Below, piece after piece: positions 34,267 to 42,980 of a stretch of 64,000 nt of DNA. How positions within the stretch are numbered: position 1 is the stretch's first letter; every line of letters begins with the position of its first letter. The stretch is from the NCBI RefSeq assembly GCF_027257155.1, contig NZ_JAPWDU010000001.1, positions 186,001 through 250,000 of the forward strand. Direction: 5' to 3'. Source of the stretch: Cerasicoccus sp. TK19100. Lineage in GTDB: Bacteria > Verrucomicrobiota > Verrucomicrobiia > Opitutales > Cerasicoccaceae. The translations under genes were made by a program, and so were the position numbers. A model generated the notes under the pieces. It ran no database searches and was not told where the DNA came from. It saw nothing but the letters and a program-made list of their open reading frames with translations.

Positions 34267-35145
34267 TTAAGAGAATAACGTGGATTTACGATACTCGCTA
34301 GGCGCCATGCCTTTTGCGGCACGGAAGGCGCGTGAAAAATTCGATGCTGAGGAGAAACCAGTCATCAGTGCGATATCAATTAGTGAAATATTTGGCCTGC
34401 TGCTTAAGAGGTTCTGAGCCACGGAAATTCGTTCTGACAGGACGAAACGGTGAAAAGAGAGGCCCGTCTGCCGGGTAAAGCTACGCGTCAAATGTTCCGC
34501 CGATACCTCGAACTGCTCGGCTGTCTCGCGTAAGGTCAGGGGTGTGTCCAAGTGAGTTTGAATGTGGGCGATGGCTTCACGAACGAGAGTTGTCGAACGA
34601 TTTTCGAGTATTGGCTTGGCGGTAATTGCTGGAATGCGCATGAGGCGTAGAGCAATGCTCCAGGCGAGTGCTGATGACATTGCCTCCCAGCCCATCGGTC
34701 GTCCAATTAACTCGATATTTAATCGACGCAATTGCTGAATGGCTTCGATGTATTCGGAGGAGTCCAGCCTTATGATGTGTATTTCGCCTTCAATTATTTT
34801 TTGAACTAATTCGGTCTTCTGGAATGTTGGGGCATGGGCAGGGTCCAGGCACATAACGGTGCGCATATAGTCTTCGCCTGGATTAGCTTTCAGTTCGTGA
34901 ATATAACTACCACTGAAAATGACCACTAACCTCGGAGAAAGCTGAATTTCCCTTTCTCCTATGGTTAATTTTCCGCGGCATTCATTGGTAATGTTTATTT
35001 CGATGCCCCGCTGATGATGCCTGGGGGTTGAATGACGACGGTCACAGAAATCCAAGTGGACTGGGAAACGTTCGAGGTGCTTGGCAATGAGGACGTTATC
35101 CCGGGGAGTGTCATTGTGTTGGTGAGCAGAACGAGATTGCCTCAT
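34267..35145 (-). CDS. AraC-family transcriptional regulator (copy 2)
   Basis: 292 residues. Cupin-type N-terminal domain (HHQRGIEINITNECRGKLTIG...VIFSGSYIHELKANPG), then the AraC DNA-binding region (about 190-290) with LRETAEQFEVSAEHLTRSFTRQTG and LIDIALMTGFSSASNFSRAFRAAKGMAPSEYRKS. It lies behind a hairpin that separates it from the glucuronate operon, so it is probably transcribed separately. The gap 34070-34266 to the next gene shows nothing else. Confidence 0.88.
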   Translation of the reverse strand: MRQSRSAHQHNDTPRDNVLIAKHLERFPVHLDFCDRRHSTPRHHQRGIEINITNECRGKLTIGEREIQLSPRLVVIFSGSYIHELKANPGEDYMRTVMCLDPAHAPTFQKTELVQKIIEGEIHIIRLDSSEYIEAIQQLRRLNIELIGRPMGWEAMSSALAWSIALRLMRIPAITAKPILENRSTTLVREAIAHIQTHLDTPLTLRETAEQFEVSAEHLTRSFTRQTGLSFHRFVLSERISVAQNLLSSRPNISLIDIALMTGFSSASNFSRAFRAAKGMAPSEYRKSTLFS

Positions 35146-35185
35146 CGCGTCTTAGACAAGCGTTATTATCCAATTATGGCGAACA

Positions 35186-35214
35186 CAAAGCACGCAGGAT
35201 TTCTGCGTGCTTTG
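35186..35214. terminator. Bidirectional terminator-like hairpin after the glucuronate operon
   Basis: Perfect 12-bp inverted repeat CAAAGCACGCAG (35186-35197) and CTGCGTGCTTTG (35203-35214) with a 5-nt loop. It lies between the SDR gene end and the start of the AraC gene at 35145. Confidence 0.6.
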
Positions 35215-35238
35215 TGGGGCGTTGATAAATATGCTTTA

Positions 35239-36090
35239 TTAAATGCCTGACGATGCAATGAAGCCGCCGTCTACCGGGATCGTGATGCCGGTTACAAAGT
35301 TGGACTCCTCGTCATTTAGGAGCCAGCACATTGCTCCAAATAAATCCTTTGCTTCCCCAAAGCGATTGAGCGGGGTGTGGTGCATGACGTTTTGCCCTCT
35401 AGCTGTGAGATCACCCTCTGGGGTTTTCAGAATCTTTACGTTGCGGTTGTTGAGGAAAAAGCCGGGTGCAATGGCGTTTACGCGAACCCCCGTCGGAGCC
35501 AGGTAAACGCTCAGCCACATTGTGAAGTTGACGATCGCTGCTTTGGCCATGGCGTAGGCGGGCACACGAGTTAGGGGGCGATAGCTGTTCATTGAGGCGT
35601 AGTTAAGGATTGAGCCTCGCCCTTTGGTTGCCATGTCTTCGCCAAATACTTGGCAGGGGATAACGCTTCCTAACGTATTGGTGGAGAGGATTTCCTGGAA
35701 GCGTTCGAGATCGAGATTGAAGAAACCCCGTAGGTCCTCAGGTTTATTCTCGGAAAGCTCTTCTGGTGTGAATTCGACGCAAGTCGTGACGGCTTCCGGG
35801 TGATTCCCGCCAGCACCATTTAGCAGGTAGTCGCAAGGGCCAAGTTCCTGGTTAATAATTGCTCGCGCATTCCTTACGGCTGCAGCGTCGTTGACGTCGG
35901 TAACGACAGTCAGCGCAATGCCGCCTTCTTCGCGTATATTTTCCGCGACCTGATCGAGTGAGGATTGCGTGCGCCCGAGCAACGCGACGCGTGCTCCGTG
36001 CTTGGCAAGGTGTATGGCGGCTGCGGAGCAAAGAGCGCCGCCAGCTCCTGAGATCACTGCTGTCTTGTTTTTTAGGAATGGGTATTTCAT
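35239..36090 (-). CDS. SDR-family D-mannonate oxidoreductase (fructuronate reductase)
   Basis: 283 residues. Classical SDR features: cofactor motif SGAGGALCS (14-22), NGAGG (91-95), and catalytic Y179-x3-K183 in PAYAMAKAAI. In gene clusters with uxaC and uxuA this SDR type (YjmF-like) reduces D-fructuronate to D-mannonate and replaces the long-chain UxuB. The start overlaps the uxaC stop as ATGA. It is the last gene of the operon. Other 3-oxo sugar acid substrates are possible. Confidence 0.82.
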   Translation of the reverse strand: MKYPFLKNKTAVISGAGGALCSAAAIHLAKHGARVALLGRTQSSLDQVAENIREEGGIALTVVTDVNDAAAVRNARAIINQELGPCDYLLNGAGGNHPEAVTTCVEFTPEELSENKPEDLRGFFNLDLERFQEILSTNTLGSVIPCQVFGEDMATKGRGSILNYASMNSYRPLTRVPAYAMAKAAIVNFTMWLSVYLAPTGVRVNAIAPGFFLNNRNVKILKTPEGDLTARGQNVMHHTPLNRFGEAKDLFGAMCWLLNDEESNFVTGITIPVDGGFIASSGI

Positions 36091-37469
36091 GAGGCTACCT
36101 TGTTTTCGAGGTTTAAATACTGAGCAGCGTTTCCGTAGGCTGCTTTGCGGATAATGTTCTCCAGAAGCTGAGCATCGTTGGGAAAGCTCCCGGCTTTTAC
36201 TTGTTCAGCTATCCATGAACACAGCAAACGGCGGAAATATTCATGGCGGGTCATTGAAAGAAGACTACGTGAGTCTGTAGTCATGCCGATGAAGGCTGAG
36301 AGCAGACCGTAGCTGGAAAGCGTGTCGAGATGGCTTGTGATGCCGGCATGGTGATCGTTGAACCACCAAGCCGGACCTAGCTGAATTTTTCCCGGGACGC
36401 CGTCTTCGGTGAAAGATCCGGTGAGTGTGGCTAGGGGGGCGTTATCAACGGGATTCAGATTATAGATGATGACTCGTGGAAGAGATTCCTTCTTTTCCAA
36501 GTCGTCCAAGTATGCGGTTAATGATGATATGTCGATACTGTTGCCAATGGCGGCGTACCCACCTGCGCCATTGGTAAGTTGTCTTAGGCGGGTGCTTGTG
36601 GCGCGCTGTGCGCCAAGGTGGAGTTGGAGAACCCAGCCTCGCTGTGCATATTCCTGGCCCAGCCAATGAAGGATACCGGAGCGTAATTGCCTGGATTCCG
36701 TCTCGCTTAACGCATGCCCGGCGGTGTGCTTTTCATAGAGCTTTGATAATGTATCATGGCCTACCGCCTGATATTCGAATCGATCGAGTCCGTGGTCTGC
36801 GAGCTTGCAGCCGAGCGAATCGAAATCATTGAGCTTCTGGCTTACAGCTGCCGTGAATGCGTCAAAGTGCCGATAATCGGCAGTCAATTGTTGAAGCCAT
36901 TCAGTGGAAAGACTTAGCAGGTCATCTCCGCGTAATGAAGAGAGGACTTTTACGGAATAATCGGAATTTGCTAATGCTTTATGATGGGATAAATCATCAA
37001 GTAGCCGATCTGAAGTGCACACGCACTGGACGTTTGTCAGCTGTAGTAGCTTGCGGGAAGAAAAGTCTTCGGTCTGCAAAAGTTTTTCAGCTTTTGTATA
37101 AATAATGTCTGCGTTTTGAGGCGAAAGCATCTCGTTGACGCCAAAATACCTTTTCAGTTCCATCGCGCTCCAGGCGAAGAGCGGCGTGCCCAGGCTTGAG
37201 GGCACTGTCTGAGCCCATCTAGTGAACTTTTGCTCGTCTGAGGCTGTGCCGGTAATGTCGTTTTCAGGGATGCCGAGCATTCGCATCAAGCGGTGCTTAT
37301 AGGGGTCGGTTTTCAGCCACAGTTGCGTAAGGTTTTCGAAGCTGCGGTTTTCCGCCAAGTCTTGGGGAGAAAGGTGGCAGTGATAGTCAATGATGGGAAG
37401 GTGCGCCGCTATCTCGTGATAGAGTTGACGCGCCAGGGGGGTGCCCAGCATGTAGTCTTTGTTAATCAT
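36087..37469 (-). CDS. uxaC: Glucuronate (uronate) isomerase
   Basis: 460 residues, close to the usual 470. The N-terminus has LPIIDYHCHLSPQDLAENR, in which H30 and H32 are the metal-binding pair of the amidohydrolase-like barrel; ARDAPWW-like segments such as LGPAWWFNDHHAGITSHLD and GMTTDSRSLLSMTRHEYFRR are family landmarks. It converts D-glucuronate to D-fructuronate (or D-galacturonate to D-tagaturonate) in the cytoplasm. It lies between uxuA (18 bp upstream) and the SDR gene, making a complete glucuronate-to-KDG-precursor route together with them. Confidence 0.93.
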   Translation of the reverse strand: MINKDYMLGTPLARQLYHEIAAHLPIIDYHCHLSPQDLAENRSFENLTQLWLKTDPYKHRLMRMLGIPENDITGTASDEQKFTRWAQTVPSSLGTPLFAWSAMELKRYFGVNEMLSPQNADIIYTKAEKLLQTEDFSSRKLLQLTNVQCVCTSDRLLDDLSHHKALANSDYSVKVLSSLRGDDLLSLSTEWLQQLTADYRHFDAFTAAVSQKLNDFDSLGCKLADHGLDRFEYQAVGHDTLSKLYEKHTAGHALSETESRQLRSGILHWLGQEYAQRGWVLQLHLGAQRATSTRLRQLTNGAGGYAAIGNSIDISSLTAYLDDLEKKESLPRVIIYNLNPVDNAPLATLTGSFTEDGVPGKIQLGPAWWFNDHHAGITSHLDTLSSYGLLSAFIGMTTDSRSLLSMTRHEYFRRLLCSWIAEQVKAGSFPNDAQLLENIIRKAAYGNAAQYLNLENKVAS

Positions 37470-37487
37470 GATTCTTCGAGAATGTGG

Positions 37488-38468
37488 CTAGGCGTATGGT
37501 ATTTTCTGTGCTTTCAGCAGCCCTTTCAAGTAGCCGACCGTGTAGAGGTGTCCAAGCATGCCGTAGCCTGGCATATCCGGTTGTTCTCCAAGCATGGAAG
37601 GAACATGGTCATCGCGGATGAGGTCGCTAAATCCCAACTCGTGATAAAGCTTGAGCATGGCGCTCAAATCAGTGGGTCCTTCATCATGCCAGACTTCGGT
37701 AAACTTTTCGGAAACACCTTCAACATCTCGGATATGCACAAAGAAGAGTTTCCCGATTTCTGCAAAAAATCGTGCCCAGTATTCAATATCTACTCCCATG
37801 AGTAAAAAGTTGGCCTGGCAAAACGTAACTCCACTGCTTGCGCTGGGGGCTAGGTCGAACGCGCGCATCCAAGCCTCGGGGTGATTGAAGATACGGGGCA
37901 CGCTGCCAAGACTTGGCAGTGGGGGGTCGTCGGGATGTAACGCCATTTTTACGCCGACTTCTTCGGCTGTTGGGATGACGGCCTGGATAAAATAGCGGTA
38001 GTTCTCCCAAAGATCTTCTTGTGAAAACTCCAAATCCGAAGACGGCGGCAGTTCTTTTAAATCAAAAGCCGTGCTGAGTGATCCACCGCGCAAAGGGACA
38101 CGGCAATCGGTGCGGTGCCAATCGTGTTCTGCGTTTTTTGCTCGCGGCATGAAGTTGTAGCATAATAAGGGGATGCCAACCTCTCCCATGTTGCGTAGCA
38201 TTTTTTGGTAACGCTCTATGTCTTCATCTCTTCCGGGCTCGCCTCGTTTAATGCGGGACATGTCAAACTGGTCGCCTTCCAGGCCAGCCAGCTTTATCCC
38301 GTGCTGGGCAAAGGAGTCGCTGATCGCCCGTAGGCTACTCAAATCATCAGGCGCGGGCAGGCCGGTTAATTGTGGGGCTGCCTTGGTGACGGCGTGTGTC
38401 ACGCCAATTTGGCGGGCTAATGTCCAGCTGTCGTTTGGCAGGGCTGAGAGCAAAAGTGAGAATTTCAT
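37488..38468 (-). CDS. uxuA: Mannonate dehydratase
   Basis: 326 residues, shorter than the about 394 of E. coli UxuA but typical of the compact form. It has the xylose-isomerase-like barrel with metal-site residues in MALHPDDPP, TFCQANFLLMG and FVHIRDVEG, and the landmark HDEGPTDLSAMLKLYHELGF. It removes water from D-mannonate to give 2-keto-3-deoxygluconate. The start codon overlaps the stop of the RraA-like gene by one base (TAATG), so translation is probably coupled. Confidence 0.92.
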   Translation of the reverse strand: MKFSLLLSALPNDSWTLARQIGVTHAVTKAAPQLTGLPAPDDLSSLRAISDSFAQHGIKLAGLEGDQFDMSRIKRGEPGRDEDIERYQKMLRNMGEVGIPLLCYNFMPRAKNAEHDWHRTDCRVPLRGGSLSTAFDLKELPPSSDLEFSQEDLWENYRYFIQAVIPTAEEVGVKMALHPDDPPLPSLGSVPRIFNHPEAWMRAFDLAPSASSGVTFCQANFLLMGVDIEYWARFFAEIGKLFFVHIRDVEGVSEKFTEVWHDEGPTDLSAMLKLYHELGFSDLIRDDHVPSMLGEQPDMPGYGMLGHLYTVGYLKGLLKAQKIPYA

Positions 38469-39187
38469 TAAAAATACCCACCTCGATCATGAATTTCTTC
38501 TGCTGATAGACCGGCATCAACCCATTCCTTAATTTCTCCCTCGTTGCGTTCTATCTGCTCAGCGCGTTGAAGCACCTCAACGGCGATTTTACGAGGAATA
38601 ACCAGTGCGCCGTCGATATCCGCCAGCAGGATGTCGCCTGGCTTAATGATGACCTCGCCAACATAAATGGGGACTTGGTAGCCTACAATCTTTGTATGGG
38701 AAAGCGCGCCGTGATTTGTCCGGTAGCGATACCAAATGGGAAATTCTTGGTCCAGAATGTCTTTCGTATCCCGAATGCCGCCATCGATGATGGCGCCACG
38801 GCATCCTCGGTGTAGCGCGGCCCGAGTCATGACGCCTCCCCAATGTGAGGCGTGGTCCTCGCCATTTGCGTTCCAAATGACGACGTGCCCAGCCTTAAGT
38901 TCATCAAGCATTTTGACGCGGAGCTCTAGCTCGCCGCCCATCGTTGGATCCTTGACTGCTTTTACGGTGAAGGCTTCACCGCAGACCACCATTTCGTCTC
39001 GTAGCGGGACAATGGAGGAGGGAAGGCCTTGGTTCGGGAGACACATTTCTCTCAGTACGTCATTTACTGCGCCTGTGTAAAGCTTCTCAAAGCGCTTGGC
39101 TAGGTCTTCTATCGGGATTGTAAGATCGAAGCTCTCGATGCTGTCTCGCATTTCTTGGAGCCTGTCTACCTGCATTTGTTTGCTCAT
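38468..39187 (-). CDS. RraA/HMG-aldolase-like family protein
   Basis: 239 residues. The core motif CRGAIIDGGIRDTKDI contains the Arg-Asp pair that, in RraA-like and 4-hydroxy-4-methyl-2-oxoglutarate aldolase proteins, binds the substrate and a divalent metal. PGDILLADIDGALVIP is the second family landmark. Members include class II pyruvate aldolases, oxaloacetate decarboxylases and the RNase E inhibitor RraA. As first gene of a uronate operon, a role as aldolase on a 2-keto sugar acid (for example KDG-type) is plausible but unproven. The operator at 39217-39235 lies just upstream. Confidence 0.78.
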   Translation of the reverse strand: MSKQMQVDRLQEMRDSIESFDLTIPIEDLAKRFEKLYTGAVNDVLREMCLPNQGLPSSIVPLRDEMVVCGEAFTVKAVKDPTMGGELELRVKMLDELKAGHVVIWNANGEDHASHWGGVMTRAALHRGCRGAIIDGGIRDTKDILDQEFPIWYRYRTNHGALSHTKIVGYQVPIYVGEVIIKPGDILLADIDGALVIPRKIAVEVLQRAEQIERNEGEIKEWVDAGLSAEEIHDRGGYF

Positions 39188-39216
39188 AGTCGTTTACTAG
39201 GGGTTGAATGTTATTG

Positions 39217-39235
39217 ATGTCAGAAATACTGACTG
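39217..39235. promoter_or_regulatory. Operator-like inverted repeat in front of the glucuronate operon
   Basis: ATGTCAG-AAATA-CTGACTG: an inverted repeat with the left arm identical to that of the site at 39302 and the right arm two bases off. It lies 30 bp upstream of the operon start at 39187 and probably binds the divergent IclR regulator. Confidence 0.62.
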
Positions 39236-39301
39236 TTTTGAAATGCTGGCCTTATTTCCTTATAAAATCAACAAAATAAAGGCTTGTGTGAATATATATA
39301 A

Positions 39302-39320
39302 ATGTCAGAATGACTGACAT
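39302..39320. promoter_or_regulatory. Operator-like palindrome touching the IclR start codon
   Basis: ATGTCAGAATGACTGACAT has perfect 7-bp arms around a 5-bp centre. It ends at the base before ATG 39321, where a ribosome site would normally lie, so no Shine-Dalgarno is visible. Binding by the IclR product could repress its own gene. Confidence 0.68.
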
Positions 39321-40109
39321 ATGAAGGTTTTACCGCTCCAGTCTCTAACTAGAGGTTTAAAGGTTCTTGAGCTAATTGCCCGTCATGAGAATGGAATGAC
39401 TGTGAAAGAGATCGCTGCTGAGATGGGGCTGACTCGTCCGACAGCGCATAACATTGCGACAACATTGTTTGCCGAACGCTACCTGACTAAGTTGAATAAG
39501 CCGACGCGCTATCTTTTGGGGCCGGCAGTAAGCGAGCTATTGGAAGTTTCTTCGCAGGGCTCCAGGCGCTCACTGGCGCGCAAATTCTTAGAAGAGTTGA
39601 TCTCTTGTCATCCCGGGGTAGGCTTTGTCTACGCCGAGGCGGGCTCAGACGAGATGCGATTAGTTTGGCGCGCCGATTTTAAACGGCCTGAAATCATTGA
39701 GCGGGTTGATCGAGAAGTTTCTCATCCTTATGAAACAGCGACTGCTTTGGTTTTCCACGCATTTGCAGATGAGCCGCGGGCTGTCGCTTTGCGAAAGCGC
39801 TTTACGTATGAAACGTTCGGTCAACCGATTTGGGGGCCTCGTCGAAGCTTTGATACATTTCTGGCAGATGCTCAGCGTAAAGGATATTGCATGCCTTCAG
39901 AGTCCGTATCGCCTAGGGAAATGTCCGTCATGGCAGTACCCATATTCGGAGCTGGAGAAACCTTGGTCGGCTCTTTGGGTGCCTTTTGGTCCCAGGGCAA
40001 TGCGCAGGTTGACGTTAAGGAGTGCCTAGCAAATTTACTTGCGTATACAAAGAGGCTTAATCGCCATGAAGGGCTAGTAGAATGGAATCACATATCTAAT
40101 CCCTGGTGA
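39321..40109 (+). CDS. IclR-family transcriptional regulator of the glucuronate operon
   Basis: 262 residues. The N-terminal winged HTH reads SLTRGLKVLELIARHENGMTVKEIAAEMGLTRPTAHNIATTL; the C-terminal IclR effector domain (about 80-255) includes GFVYAEAG and the final VAVPIFGAGETLVGSLGAF. It is divergent from the RraA-uxuA-uxaC-SDR operon, with two matching inverted repeats in the shared 133-bp region, so local control by a uronate pathway intermediate is likely (inference). Its last 22 bp overlap the transposase remnant on the other strand. Confidence 0.88.
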   Translation: MKVLPLQSLTRGLKVLELIARHENGMTVKEIAAEMGLTRPTAHNIATTLFAERYLTKLNKPTRYLLGPAVSELLEVSSQGSRRSLARKFLEELISCHPGVGFVYAEAGSDEMRLVWRADFKRPEIIERVDREVSHPYETATALVFHAFADEPRAVALRKRFTYETFGQPIWGPRRSFDTFLADAQRKGYCMPSESVSPREMSVMAVPIFGAGETLVGSLGAFWSQGNAQVDVKECLANLLAYTKRLNRHEGLVEWNHISNPW

Positions 40110-40560
40110 TTGCACTCATGGTGAAAATGTTTCATATACTCAGAAATCGCTTTTTGGAGCGAGTTCTCTCCGAAGAATATGAATTGATCGAGACACTCAC
40201 GCTTGATGCATTTGACAAAGCTCTCTGCGTAGCCGTTTTGCTCTAGGCAGCCTCTCCTGATCGGGACGACTTTCACTCCGGTCTTTTCAATGATATCAAC
40301 AAGGGCAGGAGTGTAGAGCGGATCGATGTCGACAATCAGCTATTTCATGCCGCGAAGTAAGCCGTCAAAATCGTTGGTGAGCTCTCGTTCCAAGTTGCAC
40401 ATGACTTTGCTGTTGACCTGGCAACCTGTGTGGAAGATTTGCACTTCGCGCTTGGCAATATTGATGACGAAAAAGCTCAAGTAACGAACTAGTCCATGTC
40501 CGCTATCTCAGAGATGATCAATATGCATTCGCCTACGTATATGGTGTCGAGTTTGGCATG
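40088..40560 (-). pseudogene. Decayed integrase-type (DDE) transposase
   Basis: Read on the minus strand: VRYLSFFVINIAKREVQIF, then LIVDIDPLYTPALVDII (catalytic Asp region), then NGYAESFVKCIKRECLDQF (catalytic Glu) and HFHHECNHQGLD. This is the integrase core of a transposase family common in Verrucomicrobia and Planctomycetes, related to the copy at 56430-57227. In-frame stops and a lost N-terminus make it inactive. In 40561-40880 nothing further was seen. Confidence 0.7.
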
Positions 40561-40880
40561 CTGCATGATATTAAGTCTGTTTCATAACAGCAGAACATTC
40601 TTTTCAACGACCCTGAATACCACGATATTAAGGAGCGATTTCAACGACAGTTGGCGGACATATCCGTTCGTTCAGATCCCTCGCGTCCGGAAACAGTAAT
40701 CCACGCTTGATGTGATTTTATTCGCGCGTGACTATGCACTACGGCGAGCGCTGACCTAGTTACATTACCGGTGTCGGGTTCTGTTGTCCGCTGAAATGAG
40801 CGTTGGCGTGGGCTGGTGTCGATTTCAGCGATTCTTTTGGAATCGCTATAAGAAAGGAGAAGAAATTTGCCTAAAATATA

Positions 40881-40895
40881 TTGCTAAATTAGCAA
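40881..40895. promoter_or_regulatory. TTGCT-N5-AGCAA operator, site 1
   Basis: TTGCTAAATTAGCAA is a perfect 15-bp palindrome around the central base. It lies 49 bp before the SSS gene at 40944, the first gene of the block C plus-strand operon. Related sites occur at 49186, 49209, 51990, 52158, 56246 and 56281. Confidence 0.72.
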
Positions 40896-40943
40896 TTTAA
40901 TGATTTGGTCACTTTTTAATCGAGTAACTTCCCCGCATCGAAA

Positions 40944-42980
40944 ATGAAACTATCCCTCTTGGACTGGAGCATCGTAGGCGGTTTCCTCGCCTTCCTTGTT
41001 ACCATGGCTTACATGGCGCAGCGCTATACGCGCAGCGTATCAGATTTCCTTGCCGCCAATCGTGCGGCAGGGCGCTACCTCTTAACGCTTGCAGATGGCA
41101 TGGCTGGTTTGGGGGCCATTGCCGTGATTGCGAATTTCGAGAAGTTTTACCAAGCTGGTTTTGCGGCTAGTTGGTGGGGGTTGATGATGGCACCACTTGC
41201 GATGGTTGCGGCGCTTTCGGGATGGGTTTCCTACCGCTACCGTGAAACCCGGGCGATGACGATGGCTCAGTTTTTTGAGATGAGGTATAGTCGGCGTTTT
41301 CGAATATATGCCGGCATTTTGGCGTGGATTAGCGGCATCCTGAATTACGGCGTTTTCCCTGGTATCACTGCGCTCTTTCTAATTCATTTTTGCGGGCTGC
41401 CTGAATCTTTTCAACTGCTTGGCCTTACCTTTAGCACCATGCCCTTTATTATGGCGGTGATGCTTTCAATCGCAGCCTGCTTCACGTTGTTTGGTGGTAT
41501 GATTGCTGTCATGATTACTGACTTCTTCCAGGGGCAGTTTGTGAACATCGTTTTCTTGCTGATCATGGGGGTGCTGCTTTGGAAAATTAGTTGGAGCGAT
41601 ATCATCACCACCTTGGAAACTGCGCCCAGTGGCAAGAGCATGCTCAACCCATTTGATCAGGGAGAGATCAAGGATTTCAACTTCTGGTTCTTCGCTATCT
41701 TTGGCTTTAAGATCTTCTACAACCGTCTTGGTTGGCAGGGAAACCAGGGTTATAATTGCGCGGCAAAGTCACCGCACGAGCAGAAGATGGCTGGAGTTTT
41801 GGCCGAGTGGCGAAGTGGTTTAACTTATCTCATGTTTTTGATCATGCCCATCTGCGCTTATGTGGTTTTACACAATGTAGATTACTCACAGACCGCCAGC
41901 GAGGCTCAGGCGTCGATAAGCCAGATTGTAGATCCGCAAACCCAGAAGCAGATGCTGACGCCAATGGTGATGAGCCAGCTTTTCCCGGTGGGACTCGTAG
42001 GGCTATTTGCCGCCGCGATGATTGCTGCGGCTATCTCAACTGACGACACGCAGTTGCATTCGTGGGGGAGCATTTTCATTCAGGATGTCGTTTTGCCATT
42101 CCGCAACAAACCATTCACGCCACAGCAACAACTGGTGCTACTGAGGCTGTCCGTTATTGGCGTTGCCCTCTTTGCTTTTTTCTGGAGCTGGTTTTTTCCG
42201 CTAAAAGATTATCTCTTCATGTATATGTTGTTGACGGGGACCATCTATCTCGGTGGTTCGGGTGCCGTGATTATTGGCGGTCTCTATTGGCGGCGTGCTA
42301 CGACGCAAGGGGCTTGGACATCCATGACGGTTGGTCTACTGATTGGTGCTGGGGGGATTACATTGCAAGCGGTGTGGCCATCGATTCCCGCTTTGGTTAG
42401 CTTGGCTCCCAAGTTTCCGCTCAACGGCGCATGGCTGGCCATGATTGCCTACATTTGCTCGATCCTCAGCTTTGTTGTCGTTTCGCTCGCAACTTGCCGA
42501 CAACCTTACAACTTGGAGAAAATGCTGCATCGTGGCGAGTATGCGCTGGAGGATTCAAGGGTCGAGGGAGATCATCAGCCAACTGGGCTAGTGGGGCGCT
42601 TGATGGGATTCACTGACGAGTTTACCCGCGGCGACCGCTTCATCTACCGGTTAAAGGTTACCTGGACGCTGTTTTGGTTTATCTGTTTTATCGTTGGCAC
42701 TGTGCTTGGCCTAACGGTTGGGATTTCTAACCAAGTCTGGGGGCAGTGGTGGTTTTTTATGGTTATTCTCAGCGGTGTAATGGGCGTGATTACTGTCGTA
42801 TGGTTTTTAATTGGCGGTACACGAGATCTGTTTGATCTGTTCCGAACCTTAAAGCAGACCAAGCGCGAATTTGATGACGACGGTTCGGTGCATGAGTTTG
42901 ATGAGCATCGGAATGACCATGATGTCGCGGTGGATGATTCTTCTGATAAAAAAACAATAGAACCCCAAATAATATCATGA
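40944..42980 (+). CDS. Sodium:solute symporter (SSS) family transporter, copy 2
   Basis: 678 residues with about 14 membrane helices. The first 250 residues align closely with the transporter at 16326 (SDFLAANRAAGRYLLTLADGMAGLGAI, RAMTMAQFFEMRYSRRFR, GILNYGVFPGITALFLIHFCGLP), as does ISTDDTQLHSWGSIFIQDVVLPFR. A charged His/Asp-rich tail follows the last helix. It heads an operon with a CBM96-like protein and two beta-helix proteins; its stop overlaps the next ATG (ATGA). Substrate probably the product of the beta-helix enzymes (inference). Confidence 0.88.
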   Translation: MKLSLLDWSIVGGFLAFLVTMAYMAQRYTRSVSDFLAANRAAGRYLLTLADGMAGLGAIAVIANFEKFYQAGFAASWWGLMMAPLAMVAALSGWVSYRYRETRAMTMAQFFEMRYSRRFRIYAGILAWISGILNYGVFPGITALFLIHFCGLPESFQLLGLTFSTMPFIMAVMLSIAACFTLFGGMIAVMITDFFQGQFVNIVFLLIMGVLLWKISWSDIITTLETAPSGKSMLNPFDQGEIKDFNFWFFAIFGFKIFYNRLGWQGNQGYNCAAKSPHEQKMAGVLAEWRSGLTYLMFLIMPICAYVVLHNVDYSQTASEAQASISQIVDPQTQKQMLTPMVMSQLFPVGLVGLFAAAMIAAAISTDDTQLHSWGSIFIQDVVLPFRNKPFTPQQQLVLLRLSVIGVALFAFFWSWFFPLKDYLFMYMLLTGTIYLGGSGAVIIGGLYWRRATTQGAWTSMTVGLLIGAGGITLQAVWPSIPALVSLAPKFPLNGAWLAMIAYICSILSFVVVSLATCRQPYNLEKMLHRGEYALEDSRVEGDHQPTGLVGRLMGFTDEFTRGDRFIYRLKVTWTLFWFICFIVGTVLGLTVGISNQVWGQWWFFMVILSGVMGVITVVWFLIGGTRDLFDLFRTLKQTKREFDDDGSVHEFDEHRNDHDVAVDDSSDKKTIEPQIIS

